In this document: in pieces, positions 7,877-15,460 of the stretch
How the letters are laid out: every line of letters begins with the position of its first letter
How positions within the stretch are numbered: position 1 is the stretch's first letter
Assembly: GCA_017428545.1 (NCBI GenBank)
Contig: JAFRQR010000005.1
Span: 1-64,000 of the forward strand
DNA: 64,000 bases
Direction of reading: 5' to 3'
Source of the DNA: Clostridiales bacterium
GTDB lineage: Bacteria > Bacillota > Clostridia > Saccharofermentanales > Saccharofermentanaceae
Notes under the pieces: model-generated
The model's input: only the letters and a program-made list of their open reading frames with translations
Told to the model about the DNA's origin: nothing
Database searches by the model: none
Position numbers and translations under genes: made by a program

Positions 7877-9778
7877 ATGGGTAAGAAGAAAAAAGGCAGC
7901 GGGACAAGCGAGGAAACCGTTGCGAACACGGGGCCCGGGGAGAAGAAACCCGGGAAAAAGAAGAAGGATAATCTGTCTTTCCGAAGAACGGTGGACAATA
8001 ACGTTTTTGCCATGAAGCTTGCGTCAAAGTACAGCAAGAGCATGGTCATCGCCGGATTGCTGTTTGCGATCTTCGGATATTTCGAATGGGTATTTTTCGA
8101 TGGAATTTTCATGAGAAGGATCATCGAATCGCTCGACAGCGACGCGCCTTTCCGGACGGTAATGACGTTCATTATCATCACGGGCGTGATCTTCTTTTTT
8201 ATCAATCTTTATGAAAAGTACTGCGATAACGTGATATTTCCGCTGGGGGCGGTCAAGCTCTACGGCGGCATCTACAAAGAGCTTTTCGCGAAGGCAAAGA
8301 ATGTTGAACTTCGATGCTATGAGGATTCGGAATTCTACGACAAATACACGATGGCGATGGACGGCGCAGAAGAGAAGATCTTCGAGATCGTTCGAAGCTT
8401 CTGGGAGTTCCTGGTGTCGGTGCCGGCTCTTGCCGTGGTCTTCTATTTCATGTTTGAGATCGACCACTATGCCGTGCTTTTCATCATCTCGCCACTCATC
8501 GGTAACTTCATCTTCGGTAACTATAAACAGAAATATGAGTTTAAAAGATACCAGGCGCAGGTGCCGAACAACAAGGTCCATAACTACGTCAACCGTATGA
8601 TGTACCTGCCGGATGGCGCAAAGGAAATGCGGCTTTACGATGTTTTCGAGCTTTTAAGAAAGCAGTATAAGGACGCGACGGATAAGAACGTAAAAGCAGC
8701 GCTGAAGTATGCGTTTGCCAACTGTGCGCTCTCGTTTTGGAGAATTACTTTTACGTTTACGATCATCTTCGAAGGCGTGCTTCTCTATGCGATCTACAGA
8801 AACCTCGTAAGTAAGACGATCACTCTTGCGCAGATGGCGATCATGACGAGCCTGATGGTTGCGATGACGTGGATATTGATCCGCGCTTTCGACAACATCA
8901 TGAAGCTCATTAAGAACGGTATCTTCGTCAATAATCTTAGAACGTTCCTCGAGTACGAAGAGAAGATCCCGCAGGACCAGAAGGGTGAAGATCCGGGCGA
9001 GTTCGAGAGCCTCGAGTTCAAAAATGTCTGCTTCTCGTATAAGGATGAAGAAACGATCAAGGATCTTTCGTTCCGTGTCGATAAGGGCGACATCGTTGCA
9101 TTGGTCGGACATAACGGTGCGGGGAAAACGACGATCATCAAGCTGCTTTTGCGTTTCTATGATCCGACTTCCGGTGAGATCCTCTTAAACGGGCGCAATA
9201 TCAAGGAGTACGACCTTCGTGCATACCGTAGGCTTTTCGCGACGACGTTCCAGGATTTTGCGATCTTTGCCATGAGCATCAAGGAAAATGTGCTGATGGG
9301 AAGGCACTACGAAAATGAAGATGAGATCGTCCGCCGGTCTCTGCGCCGGGCGGGTATCCTCGAGAAAGTCGAGTCGCTCCCGGACGGTGTCGACACCATC
9401 ATGACCAAAGAGTTTGATGAAAACGGCGCGGTATTCAGCGGCGGCCAGCATCAGAAACTCGCGGTGGCGAGAACTTTTGCCAAGGAATCTCCGGTCAAGA
9501 TCTTCGACGAGCCGTCTTCGGCCCTCGACCCGATCGCGGAGTATGAACTGTTTAAAAACATCATGAAGGAAGGACGCGACCACACGATGGTATTTATCTC
9601 GCACCGCCTTTCTTCCGTTAAGAACTGCGACAAGGTATTCATGCTCGAAAAGGGCACGATCATCGAGCGCGGCTCGCACAAAGAACTGATCGATGAACGC
9701 GGAAAATACGCAAAGATGTATATCCGTCAGGCCATGAACTATCTGGCCGTAGAAAAGGAAGAGGAGGTGATCCTGTGA
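7877..9778 (+). CDS. ABC exporter half-transporter A (TMD-NBD)
   Basis: The 633-residue half-transporter has a Lys-rich N-terminus, a type IV exporter membrane domain of six helices (about 55-330) and an ATPase domain (about 375-620). Walker A is GHNGAGKTT (about 411), the signature is FSGGQHQK (about 520) and Walker B is VKIFDEPSSALD (about 545). The signature starts with Phe instead of Leu. Its gene overlaps that of a second half-transporter by 4 bp, so they almost certainly form a heterodimer. Substrate is unknown; no peptide precursor or peptidase domain is nearby. AGAGGA precedes the ATG by about 9 nt. Confidence 0.88.
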   Translation: MGKKKKGSGTSEETVANTGPGEKKPGKKKKDNLSFRRTVDNNVFAMKLASKYSKSMVIAGLLFAIFGYFEWVFFDGIFMRRIIESLDSDAPFRTVMTFIIITGVIFFFINLYEKYCDNVIFPLGAVKLYGGIYKELFAKAKNVELRCYEDSEFYDKYTMAMDGAEEKIFEIVRSFWEFLVSVPALAVVFYFMFEIDHYAVLFIISPLIGNFIFGNYKQKYEFKRYQAQVPNNKVHNYVNRMMYLPDGAKEMRLYDVFELLRKQYKDATDKNVKAALKYAFANCALSFWRITFTFTIIFEGVLLYAIYRNLVSKTITLAQMAIMTSLMVAMTWILIRAFDNIMKLIKNGIFVNNLRTFLEYEEKIPQDQKGEDPGEFESLEFKNVCFSYKDEETIKDLSFRVDKGDIVALVGHNGAGKTTIIKLLLRFYDPTSGEILLNGRNIKEYDLRAYRRLFATTFQDFAIFAMSIKENVLMGRHYENEDEIVRRSLRRAGILEKVESLPDGVDTIMTKEFDENGAVFSGGQHQKLAVARTFAKESPVKIFDEPSSALDPIAEYELFKNIMKEGRDHTMVFISHRLSSVKNCDKVFMLEKGTIIERGSHKELIDERGKYAKMYIRQAMNYLAVEKEEEVIL

Positions 9779-11616
9779 GCAACAAAGGTGCTTTTGCCGA
9801 CGAAAAAGATAAGAAGATCAAACAGCCGGCTTCACAGGTCATTAAGAACAATTTCTTCTTCATGAAGATGATGTTCGATGCCTCTCCGAAGTTCGTTATC
9901 CTTCCGGCGATCGATGCGATCCGCGGCCAGTGCTCGATCTTTATCGAACACGTATTCCTGATCGGATTTGTACTCGAAGCGGCGGAGTTCGGATACTCGT
10001 TCCGTAGGGTCGCCGCCATGATCATCCTGATCGCGGCCCTCATCACCCTCGGCATGGTCTACACGGTCTTCGCGGGTGACTACATGATGGAAAAGGAGCG
10101 CCCGAAGGTCAGAGAAAAGATCAAGATGCGCCTTTACGAGAAGGCACGATCTGTCGACCTTTCCTGCTACGACGATCCGGAGTTTTATAACAGCCAGGTC
10201 ATGTCGATCGCCGAGGTCGATAAGCGGATCGACAGCACGATGGAGTTCATCATCAGCGTATTGAGCGGTCTGACGGTCGTTATCCTGACGGGCGGATATT
10301 TCCTGATCAAGGATAAGTTCTCGATCCTCTTCGTACTGGTCTCCTTCATCCTCAGTTATTTTGCGAACCAGGCATATAACAGGCTGTCCTTCAAAGTCAG
10401 GATGCTGCGCTACCCGCCGGAAAGAAAGCGCGAGTACGTCAAGCGCGTGTTCTACCTGAAGGATTACGCCAAGGAGATCAGGCTCGATCCGGAGGTCACG
10501 GACGTGCTCGAAGAGCGTTTCCGGAAGGCCAACGAGGAAGTGTACGAGGCAGAGAAATCCCAGGCGAAAAAGAAGTTTGGTCTGGCGTTCCTGAAGAACT
10601 ATCTCTTCGGCGACTTTATCAGTGATGTGCTCTATACCAGCTACCTGATGGTAAGAACGATCCTTCATCATGCGCTGTCTTTGTCTTCGATGGTTATGCT
10701 CGTCCACCGCTTCGGCGATCTGAAGAGAAACCTCCGAGTCTTCACGGAGACCTATCCAAAGGCCTGCGAGACGAGCCTTTATATCCAGAAGATCAGAGAC
10801 TTCCTCGCTTACGAGCCGAAGATCGTTTCCGAAGGCGATGCAGTTCCAACTACTTCCGCCAAGGAGCTTGATCTTCAGGGTGTCGGATTCTCCTACAAGC
10901 CGGATCTGCCGGCAGTGCTTCAGGATATTAACCTGAACATTAAGCCGGGCGAAAAGATCGCGCTCGTCGGTTATAACGGCGCCGGAAAGACCACGCTCGT
11001 TAAACTTCTGATGAGGCTTTATGACTGCAGCGAGGGACATATCCTCGCAGATGGCGTGGACGTTAAAAACTATGATGTCGAAGCATACCGTGATTCGATC
11101 GGTACGGTCTTCCAGGATTTCGAGATCTTCGCGGGTACCGTGAAGGAAAATGTTATCCTCAATGTGGGATCGAAGGCGGACGATGCGCGCGTGAAAAATG
11201 CCCTCACGGATAGTGGTCTTTGGAAGAAAGTCGATTCGCTCCCGATGAAGTGGGATACGCCGCTGACGCATGAGTTCTCCGAGAACGGTGTGGACCTTTC
11301 CGGCGGTGAGCAGCAGAAGCTTGCGATCTCGCGTGTGTTCTACCAGAATGCTTCGCTCATGATCCTCGACGAACCGTCTTCGGCGCTCGATCCGATCGCG
11401 GAGTATCAGCTCAACCACGCGATGCTCGAAGCGACAAAGGATAAGACCGTCATCTTCATCTCGCACCGTCTCTCGACCACTCGTCTTGCAGACAGGATCT
11501 TCATGCTCGAAGAAGGCCGCATCGTTGAGGAGGGCTCGCACGAATCGCTTCTGGGCAAAGGCGGCAAATACGCCGAGATGTGGAAGGCACAGGCGGGAGC
11601 ATATATCGAAGTATAA
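9775..11616 (+). CDS. ABC exporter half-transporter B (TMD-NBD)
   Basis: The partner of the preceding half-transporter has 613 residues. The membrane domain occupies roughly 30-320. The ATPase domain shows GYNGAGKTT (about 400), LSGGEQQK (about 508) and LMILDEPSSALD (about 529). Here the signature is canonical, unlike the partner's FSGGQ, so the two nucleotide sites may differ. Both Walker B motifs are followed by the usual acidic residue. Translation starts at GTG 9775 inside the previous stop codon (GTGA overlap), with GAGGAGGT 6 nt upstream. Two large terminator hairpins follow. Confidence 0.88.
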   Translation: MSNKGAFADEKDKKIKQPASQVIKNNFFFMKMMFDASPKFVILPAIDAIRGQCSIFIEHVFLIGFVLEAAEFGYSFRRVAAMIILIAALITLGMVYTVFAGDYMMEKERPKVREKIKMRLYEKARSVDLSCYDDPEFYNSQVMSIAEVDKRIDSTMEFIISVLSGLTVVILTGGYFLIKDKFSILFVLVSFILSYFANQAYNRLSFKVRMLRYPPERKREYVKRVFYLKDYAKEIRLDPEVTDVLEERFRKANEEVYEAEKSQAKKKFGLAFLKNYLFGDFISDVLYTSYLMVRTILHHALSLSSMVMLVHRFGDLKRNLRVFTETYPKACETSLYIQKIRDFLAYEPKIVSEGDAVPTTSAKELDLQGVGFSYKPDLPAVLQDINLNIKPGEKIALVGYNGAGKTTLVKLLMRLYDCSEGHILADGVDVKNYDVEAYRDSIGTVFQDFEIFAGTVKENVILNVGSKADDARVKNALTDSGLWKKVDSLPMKWDTPLTHEFSENGVDLSGGEQQKLAISRVFYQNASLMILDEPSSALDPIAEYQLNHAMLEATKDKTVIFISHRLSTTRLADRIFMLEEGRIVEEGSHESLLGKGGKYAEMWKAQAGAYIEV

Positions 11617-11691
11617 TACGAAAATAACAGCCTGGCGCTGGTCCTCGGGCTTTGCCCTGCGGAATCGCGCTGCGGCTGTTTTTTTCGTATT
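11615..11691 (+). terminator. Long terminator hairpin with an embedded element, copy 1
   Basis: AATACGAAAAtAACAGCC pairs with GGCTGTTtTTTTCGTATT, a very long near-perfect stem with a T7 run. The loop holds a GC-rich element (11638-11663) that recurs inverted in the next hairpin. It can terminate transcription from both directions. Confidence 0.8.
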
Positions 11692-11743
11692 ATGTAGTTA
11701 GGGAAAGATTCAGCCGCAACCTGAAAACCACGAGTAAAAAAAT

Positions 11744-11810
11744 GAGTTTTCGCCGTGCCTCCGCAGGCGCAAAGCGCCGAGGACCAGCACAAGAAAACTC
11801 TATTTTTTTA
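11744..11810. terminator. Bidirectional terminator hairpin with an embedded element, copy 2
   Basis: GAGTTTTC (11744-11751) pairs with GAAAACTC (11793-11800), flanked by A-tract and T-tract. The loop (11755-11790) contains TCCGCAGG-CGCAAAGCG-CCGAGGACCAG, the inverted counterpart of the element in 11615-11691. It serves the minus-strand gene at 11813-12274. Confidence 0.75.
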
Positions 11811-11812
11811 CA

Positions 11813-12274
11813 TTATTGGAGCTGCTCGTCGGCCAGAATGATCGGGTGGCGTTTGTTGTAGCAGATGATGGTCGCGTGGCTGCCTTCGTCCAAAAGCTGC
11901 AGTGTCTTTTTGGAGAACACCGGCATCTCTTCCATGACTTCTCCCTTTTCGGAAGTGAAAGTAACGGCGTCATAATAAAGACCGGTTTCTTTATCGGGCT
12001 GTACTTCGCGCTTGTTGGAAACGATACCTTTGCAGATTTTGCAGGTCCAAGCGGGCATATCGGAAACGACGGTATAAGCGAGGATGATAATGGCCAGGGC
12101 GAGAGCTATGGTGGTGATCCATTTCAGCCGGCCGGGAATGAGAAAAACGGCGATGATCGCGGCGATTGCCAAAACGAGAAGAACCGTGCCACGAAGATTC
12201 AGCACACGGAAAATACGGCTTTTTTCTTCTTTCGATGCATCACGGAACGTCAGCGTTGAAATATCGATGTCCAT
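11813..12274 (-). CDS. Small membrane protein of unknown function
   Basis: The 153-residue protein has two membrane segments (about 25-45 and 50-70) and a soluble C-terminal part. A CxxC pair (TCKICKG, about 76-79) directly follows the second helix. The C-terminal part looks like a beta-rich domain ending in HPIILADEQ. Start 12274 was chosen over 12292 because GGGGAGGA lies 5 nt upstream of it. I do not recognise the family. It is separated from the ABC exporter by two terminators and transcribed in the opposite direction, so it is probably independent. Confidence 0.7.
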   Translation of the reverse strand: MDIDISTLTFRDASKEEKSRIFRVLNLRGTVLLVLAIAAIIAVFLIPGRLKWITTIALALAIIILAYTVVSDMPAWTCKICKGIVSNKREVQPDKETGLYYDAVTFTSEKGEVMEEMPVFSKKTLQLLDEGSHATIICYNKRHPIILADEQLQ

Positions 12275-12475
12275 TGATTCCTCCCCGACCATAAGATCAC
12301 GCTAATAGTATCATATACAAATAAAGTGGGCAAATCATTGCTTGTTCACGGAAAAAAAGTAGTATTTTTCGGAAGCATTCTTATGTAGAATGAAGATATA
12401 TAAAGTGGCAGCTTTTTGGAAGGCACAGATATGCCTCATGCAAAATAACTAACAATGAATAAGGGGAGGTACACT

Positions 12476-13597
12476 ATGTTTACGAGAACGATGAACGGAT
12501 TTGACAAGCCGGTATCGGTACTGGGTTTCGGCTGCATGCGTTTCCCGACGACAGATGACGGCAAGATCGATAGAGCAAGAGCAAGAGCGATGCTCCTTCA
12601 TGCGCACAAAATGGGCGTGAATTACTATGACACGGCATATCCTTATCACGGTGGTGAGTCGGAGATCGTCGTCGGTGAAGTCCTTAAGGAGATCCCTCGT
12701 GATGAGTATTTCCTGACAACGAAGCTCCCGGTATGGGAGGTCAAGACCCGTGAAGATGCCGAGGCGCTTTTCGAAAAGCAACTGGGCAAGCTCCGGCAGG
12801 AGTACCTCGATCTTTATCTTCTTCACGCCATGAACGAGGACCGCTTCCAGGAGATGGAGGAAGCAGGAGTCATCGATTTCATGTTCGATCTGAAGAAGCA
12901 GGGCAAGATCAAGAACGTCGGATTCTCTTTCCACGATGACTATCCGGTTTTTGAGAAGTGGATCAAGAAGTATCCGTGGGATGCGTGCCAGATCCAGTTT
13001 AACTTCATGGATATCGAAAACCAGGCCGGCACTAAGGGCTTGAAACTTGCGGAATCGCTGGGCATCCCGGTCATCGTCATGGAGCCGATCCGCGGCGGAT
13101 CCCTCTGCATGTATCCGGACGATCTTCTGGGTGAACTGAACCAGATCCGCCCCGGCAAGTCCAAGGCCTCCTGGGCGCTGCGTTTCGTCGCTTCTTTTGA
13201 AAACGTGAAGGTCATCCTTTCCGGTATGTCCGCAGAAGACCAGCTCGAGGACAACCTCGATACCTTTAACCGCTATGTTCCGATGACGGAAGAAGAACTT
13301 GCCGCGATGGGCCGTCTGAAAGAGGCGCTCGACGCCCGCGTATATAACCCCTGCACCGGCTGCCGTTACTGCATGCCGTGTCCGGGCGGAGTCAACATCC
13401 CGGGTTCTTTCAGAATCTGGAACGAGTTCGGCAAATACGGAAACGTCGGTCACTCCAAGTGGGAGTGGAATAATATGAGCGCTGATGAGAAGCCGGAAAA
13501 CTGCATGTGGTGCGGTGCCTGCGAAGAACAGTGCCCGCAGAAGATCAACATCAGAGAAGATCTTGTAAAAGTCACAGAGCTCCTACAGAGCCTCTGA
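12476..13597 (+). CDS. Aldo/keto reductase with C-terminal 4Fe-4S domain
   Basis: The 373-residue protein has an aldo/keto reductase barrel (about 1-270), with VLGFGCMRFPT at the N-terminus, YYDTAYPYHGGESE (catalytic Asp/Tyr region) and LYLLHAMN. A ferredoxin-like tail has two cysteine sets, CTGCRYCMPCP (about 297) and CMWCGACEEQCP (about 343), expected to hold one or two 4Fe-4S clusters. This fusion is common in anaerobes ('4Fe-4S AKR'); physiological substrate is unknown. GGGGAGG lies 7 nt before ATG 12476, preferred to the ATG at 12455. Confidence 0.9.
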   Translation: MFTRTMNGFDKPVSVLGFGCMRFPTTDDGKIDRARARAMLLHAHKMGVNYYDTAYPYHGGESEIVVGEVLKEIPRDEYFLTTKLPVWEVKTREDAEALFEKQLGKLRQEYLDLYLLHAMNEDRFQEMEEAGVIDFMFDLKKQGKIKNVGFSFHDDYPVFEKWIKKYPWDACQIQFNFMDIENQAGTKGLKLAESLGIPVIVMEPIRGGSLCMYPDDLLGELNQIRPGKSKASWALRFVASFENVKVILSGMSAEDQLEDNLDTFNRYVPMTEEELAAMGRLKEALDARVYNPCTGCRYCMPCPGGVNIPGSFRIWNEFGKYGNVGHSKWEWNNMSADEKPENCMWCGACEEQCPQKINIREDLVKVTELLQSL

Positions 13598-13616
13598 GAA
13601 ATCTCCCCCCAGGAAA

Positions 13617-13648
13617 CGGAAAAAGCACTCTCGCAGTGCTTTTTCCGC
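13617..13648 (+). terminator. Terminator after the aldo/keto reductase
   Basis: GGAAAAAGCACT-ctcgc-AGTGCTTTTTCC is a perfect 12-bp stem. Each arm is one copy of the iterated octamer (13621-13628 and 13636-13643). Confidence 0.9.
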
Positions 13649-13665
13649 TTTATGCGCGATTTTAT

Positions 13666-13694
13666 TTGACGTAAGGGGATTTTTAGAGTATTAT
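13666..13694 (+). promoter_or_regulatory. rpsU promoter
   Basis: TTGACG (13666-13671), a 17-bp spacer and TATTAT (13689-13694) lie 65 bp upstream of the rpsU start. Confidence 0.75.
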
Positions 13695-13759
13695 ATGTCC
13701 TGTTTGAAACCGATATTTATGGGTTTCCTAAGTTTATTGCACGGAAGGAGGGATAACAA

Positions 13760-13933
13760 GTGTCGGAAATCAGACTTAAAGAAAATGAGTCCCTTGACAG
13801 TGCTTTGCGTCGTTTCAAGCGTTCCTGCGCTCGTTCTGGTGTACTCGCTGAGGTACGTAAGAGAGAGCATTACGAGAAGCCTTCTGTACGCCGTAAGAAG
13901 AAGTCGGAGGCGGCTAGAAAGCGTAAGAGATAA
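13760..13933 (+). CDS. rpsU: Small ribosomal subunit protein bS21
   Basis: A 57-codon gene starting at GTG 13760 with GGAAGGAGGG 8 nt upstream. The protein (start [20 protein letters not shown], then [12 protein letters not shown], basic tail ending AARKRKR) matches bS21 across its whole length. bS21 binds the 30S platform near the anti-Shine-Dalgarno helix. The gene is monocistronic between its own promoter (13666-13694) and a terminator (13961-13993). GTG start and short length make it easy to miss. Confidence 0.95.
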   Translation: MSEIRLKENESLDSALRRFKRSCARSGVLAEVRKREHYEKPSVRRKKKSEAARKRKR

Positions 13934-13960
13934 TTACTCTTAATGAAATTGCTTAATCAA

Positions 13961-13993
13961 AAGCCTGTCGGATCAGATCCGGCAGGCTTTTTT
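13961..13993 (+). terminator. Intrinsic terminator of rpsU
   Basis: AAGCCTGTCGGATC / GATCCGGCAGGCTT (one G-T pair) is followed by TTTTTT. Confidence 0.92.
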
Positions 13994-14008
13994 CGTGCAA
14001 AGGGCGAT

Positions 14009-14121
14009 GTTCTATGTTCTGTTCTAAAATCGCGCGAAAAATAGAACGAAACATAGAACGCGGGGGCAATGTTCTAGGTTCTGTTCTAAAAATCGAGTAA
14101 AAATAGAACGAAACATAGAAC
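14009..14121. repeat. Hairpin array C: two long inverted-repeat units
   Basis: Unit 1: GTTCTATGTTCTGTTCTA (14009-14026), a 15-nt loop, TAGAACGAAACATAGAAC (14042-14059). Unit 2: 14071-14088, a 15-nt loop, 14104-14121. Arms are 18 nt with about 16 matched positions; the start-to-start distance is 62 bp. The right arms are identical in both units. Loops are A-rich with a TCG core. No gene lies in 13934-14470. Loop size and layout resemble arrays at 36603 and 43707 although the stem words differ. Confidence 0.9.
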
Positions 14122-14178
14122 ACGCGATTATAGCACGCATCCGAAAAAAGAAAAGGGTGGATTTTCAAGTTTAGTTCC

Positions 14179-14215
14179 GATCTCACGGCAAGATCTCCGT
14201 GAGATCTTTCTTTTT
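14179..14215 (+). terminator. Terminator-like hairpin upstream of the Mn2+ riboswitch
   Basis: GATCTCACGG / CCGTGAGATC, a perfect 10-bp stem with an 8-nt loop, is followed by TTTCTTTTT. No gene ends nearby on the plus strand except rpsU, which has its own terminator; it may insulate the riboswitch. Confidence 0.75.
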
Positions 14216-14231
14216 ACGGAGAATCCGCGGG

Positions 14232-14260
14232 TTTTCATATCTGCGCGACAGGGCTAAACT
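14232..14260 (+). promoter_or_regulatory. Putative promoter of the riboswitch transcript
   Basis: TTTTCA (14232-14237), a 17-bp spacer and TAAACT (14255-14260) lie just upstream of the aptamer. Both boxes are imperfect. Confidence 0.45.
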
Positions 14261-14265
14261 GAAAA

Positions 14266-14414
14266 CGTATTAGGGAGTAGCTTACATGCTTCGGGACCCT
14301 TCAGGATCCGATAAAGGATCCACATCGGAAGCGTGTGACATATGTCGTCAACTCGGGAACTTTAGGAATACCGGACGTTCCCCGGGATATGCCGGGAGAA
14401 GCGAGACTTATACT
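14266..14414 (+). promoter_or_regulatory. yybP-ykoY family riboswitch (Mn2+ sensor)
   Basis: The conserved yybP-ykoY blocks occur in order: GGGAGTAGC (14273-14281), GTCGTCAACTCG (14344-14355), a CCGG core, and AGCGAGACTTATAC at the 3' side. GTAT (14267-14270) pairs with ATAC (14410-14413) to close P1. Local stems such as GCTTC/GAAGC and CGGGAAC/GTTCCCCG fill the two legs. Family members sense Mn2+ and usually control Mn exporters or TerC/P-type ATPases. Here the terminator stem (14402-14440) uses the P1-proximal strand, so metal-stabilised P1 would prevent termination, an ON switch. That mechanism is inferred. Confidence 0.85.
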
Positions 14415-14446
14415 GCATGAGGAACTGCAGCAAAAGCTCGTTTTTT
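14402..14446 (+). terminator. Riboswitch expression-platform terminator
   Basis: CGAGaCTT (14402-14409) pairs with AAGCTCG (14434-14440) with one bulged A, followed by TTTTTT (14441-14446). The left arm overlaps the 3' strand of the aptamer, so aptamer and terminator are mutually exclusive. Confidence 0.75.
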
Positions 14447-14471
14447 GTTGCCCGGCAAAGGAGGTGGCGAG

Positions 14472-14504
14472 ATGATCCGGATGCTTCTTATAAGAATTAC
14501 CTAA
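14472..14504 (+). CDS. 10-codon ORF behind the riboswitch
   Basis: ATG 14472 is preceded by AAAGGAGG (8-nt spacing) and encodes MIRMLLIRIT before a TAA. It is the only reading frame with a good ribosome-binding site directly downstream of the terminator. It may be a leader peptide, a tiny membrane protein, or the remnant of a lost gene. No similarity is recognisable. Confidence 0.3.
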   Translation: MIRMLLIRIT

Positions 14505-14559
14505 AAAAATACAAACAGATGAAACGATTTCTTGTATGCACTGACAAAACAGAGAAAGG

Positions 14560-14588
14560 TTGCGCAGTGCTAACACATGAATTATAAT
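14560..14588 (+). promoter_or_regulatory. Promoter of the MacB/BceAB-type ABC operon
   Basis: TTGCGC (14560-14565), a 17-bp spacer and a perfect TATAAT (14583-14588). Confidence 0.8.
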
Positions 14589-14612
14589 ACATATGAACGA
14601 TTATTCATATGT
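14589..14612. promoter_or_regulatory. Operator palindrome at the ABC operon start site
   Basis: ACATATGAA-CGATTA-TTCATATGT is a perfect 9-bp inverted repeat with a 6-bp spacer that starts one base after the -10 box and covers the transcription start. This position suits a TetR- or PadR-type repressor; none is encoded in the window. Confidence 0.65.
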
Positions 14613-14734
14613 AACCGTTCACCAAATGACATCAGTGCGGAAAAGCAGGAGCCTGCGGCGCTCCGGTATTGGGGAACCGGACACCGAAAAAACAGGGCAC
14701 GGGCTTTTCCGGAAGAAAAGAGAGAGGTAATAGT

Positions 14735-15445
14735 ATGTCTGAACAGGAATTTCTTAAAGTAAGCAATGTTTGTAAAGGTTTCGGCGAGGGCGACAGCCGC
14801 CAGGAGGTCCTCCGCGGCATGGACTTCACCGTGCAGAAAGGCGAGTTTTGCGTCCTCCTCGGGCCGTCCGGTTCCGGTAAGTCCACGCTCCTGAATATCA
14901 TCGGCGGCATCGACAGCGCCGACGACGGTTACATCGCGATCGCGGGCGACAAGCTCCGTGATATGGATGAAAAAGCACTTACCCGCTACCGCCGGAAGCA
15001 CCTGGGCTACGTCTTCCAGCTTTACAACCTGATCCCGAACCTGAACGTAAAGGAAAACATCGAAGTCGGCGCGTATCTTTCCGATAAGCCCCTGGATATC
15101 GATGATCTGCTGAATACTCTCGGCCTTTGGGAACATCGCTATAAGCTTCCGAACCAGCTCAGTGGCGGTCAGCAGCAGAGAACTTCGATCGGCCGCGCCA
15201 TCGTCAAGAACCCGGATATCCTCCTTTGCGATGAACCCACAGGCGCTCTTGACTATAACACCAGTAAGGAGATCTTAAAGCTCATCGAAGACGTGAACCA
15301 GAAGTACGGAAACACTGTCATCATGGTTACCCACAATAATGCCATCTCCGATATGGCCGACCACACGATCAAGCTTCGTGACGGCAAGGTAAGAAAGAAC
15401 ATCATTAACGAGAACAAGATCTCCGCAGTGGATCTCGACTGGTAA
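14735..15445 (+). CDS. ABC transporter ATP-binding protein (MacB/LolD/BceA type)
   Basis: The 236-residue ATPase has Walker A GPSGSGKST (about 46), LSGGQQQR (about 144), Walker B ILLCDEPTGALD (about 164) and the H-loop VTHN. The LNIIGGIDSADDGYI block and the GALD ending are typical of ATPases that drive FtsX-type permeases. These systems act as mechanotransmitters or efflux pumps against peptide antibiotics, or release lipoproteins. AGAGAGAGG precedes ATG 14735; the upstream in-frame ATG at 14669 lacks a ribosome-binding site. It forms an operon with the permease 15 bp downstream, under the operator-controlled promoter at 14560-14612. Confidence 0.92.
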   Translation: MSEQEFLKVSNVCKGFGEGDSRQEVLRGMDFTVQKGEFCVLLGPSGSGKSTLLNIIGGIDSADDGYIAIAGDKLRDMDEKALTRYRRKHLGYVFQLYNLIPNLNVKENIEVGAYLSDKPLDIDDLLNTLGLWEHRYKLPNQLSGGQQQRTSIGRAIVKNPDILLCDEPTGALDYNTSKEILKLIEDVNQKYGNTVIMVTHNNAISDMADHTIKLRDGKVRKNIINENKISAVDLDW

Positions 15446-15460
15446 GCGGAGGCGATAATC

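Noticed and set aside
9832..11541. 569-residue open frame on the minus strand under the second ABC exporter gene
   Set aside because: It is the complement of a clearly conserved ABC gene; its His/Arg/Asp-rich translation has no domain and no ribosome-binding site. It results from GC-biased codon use.
7877..11616. Lantibiotic or bacteriocin export locus
   Set aside because: The exporters lack a C39 peptidase domain, and no precursor peptide or modification enzyme is adjacent.
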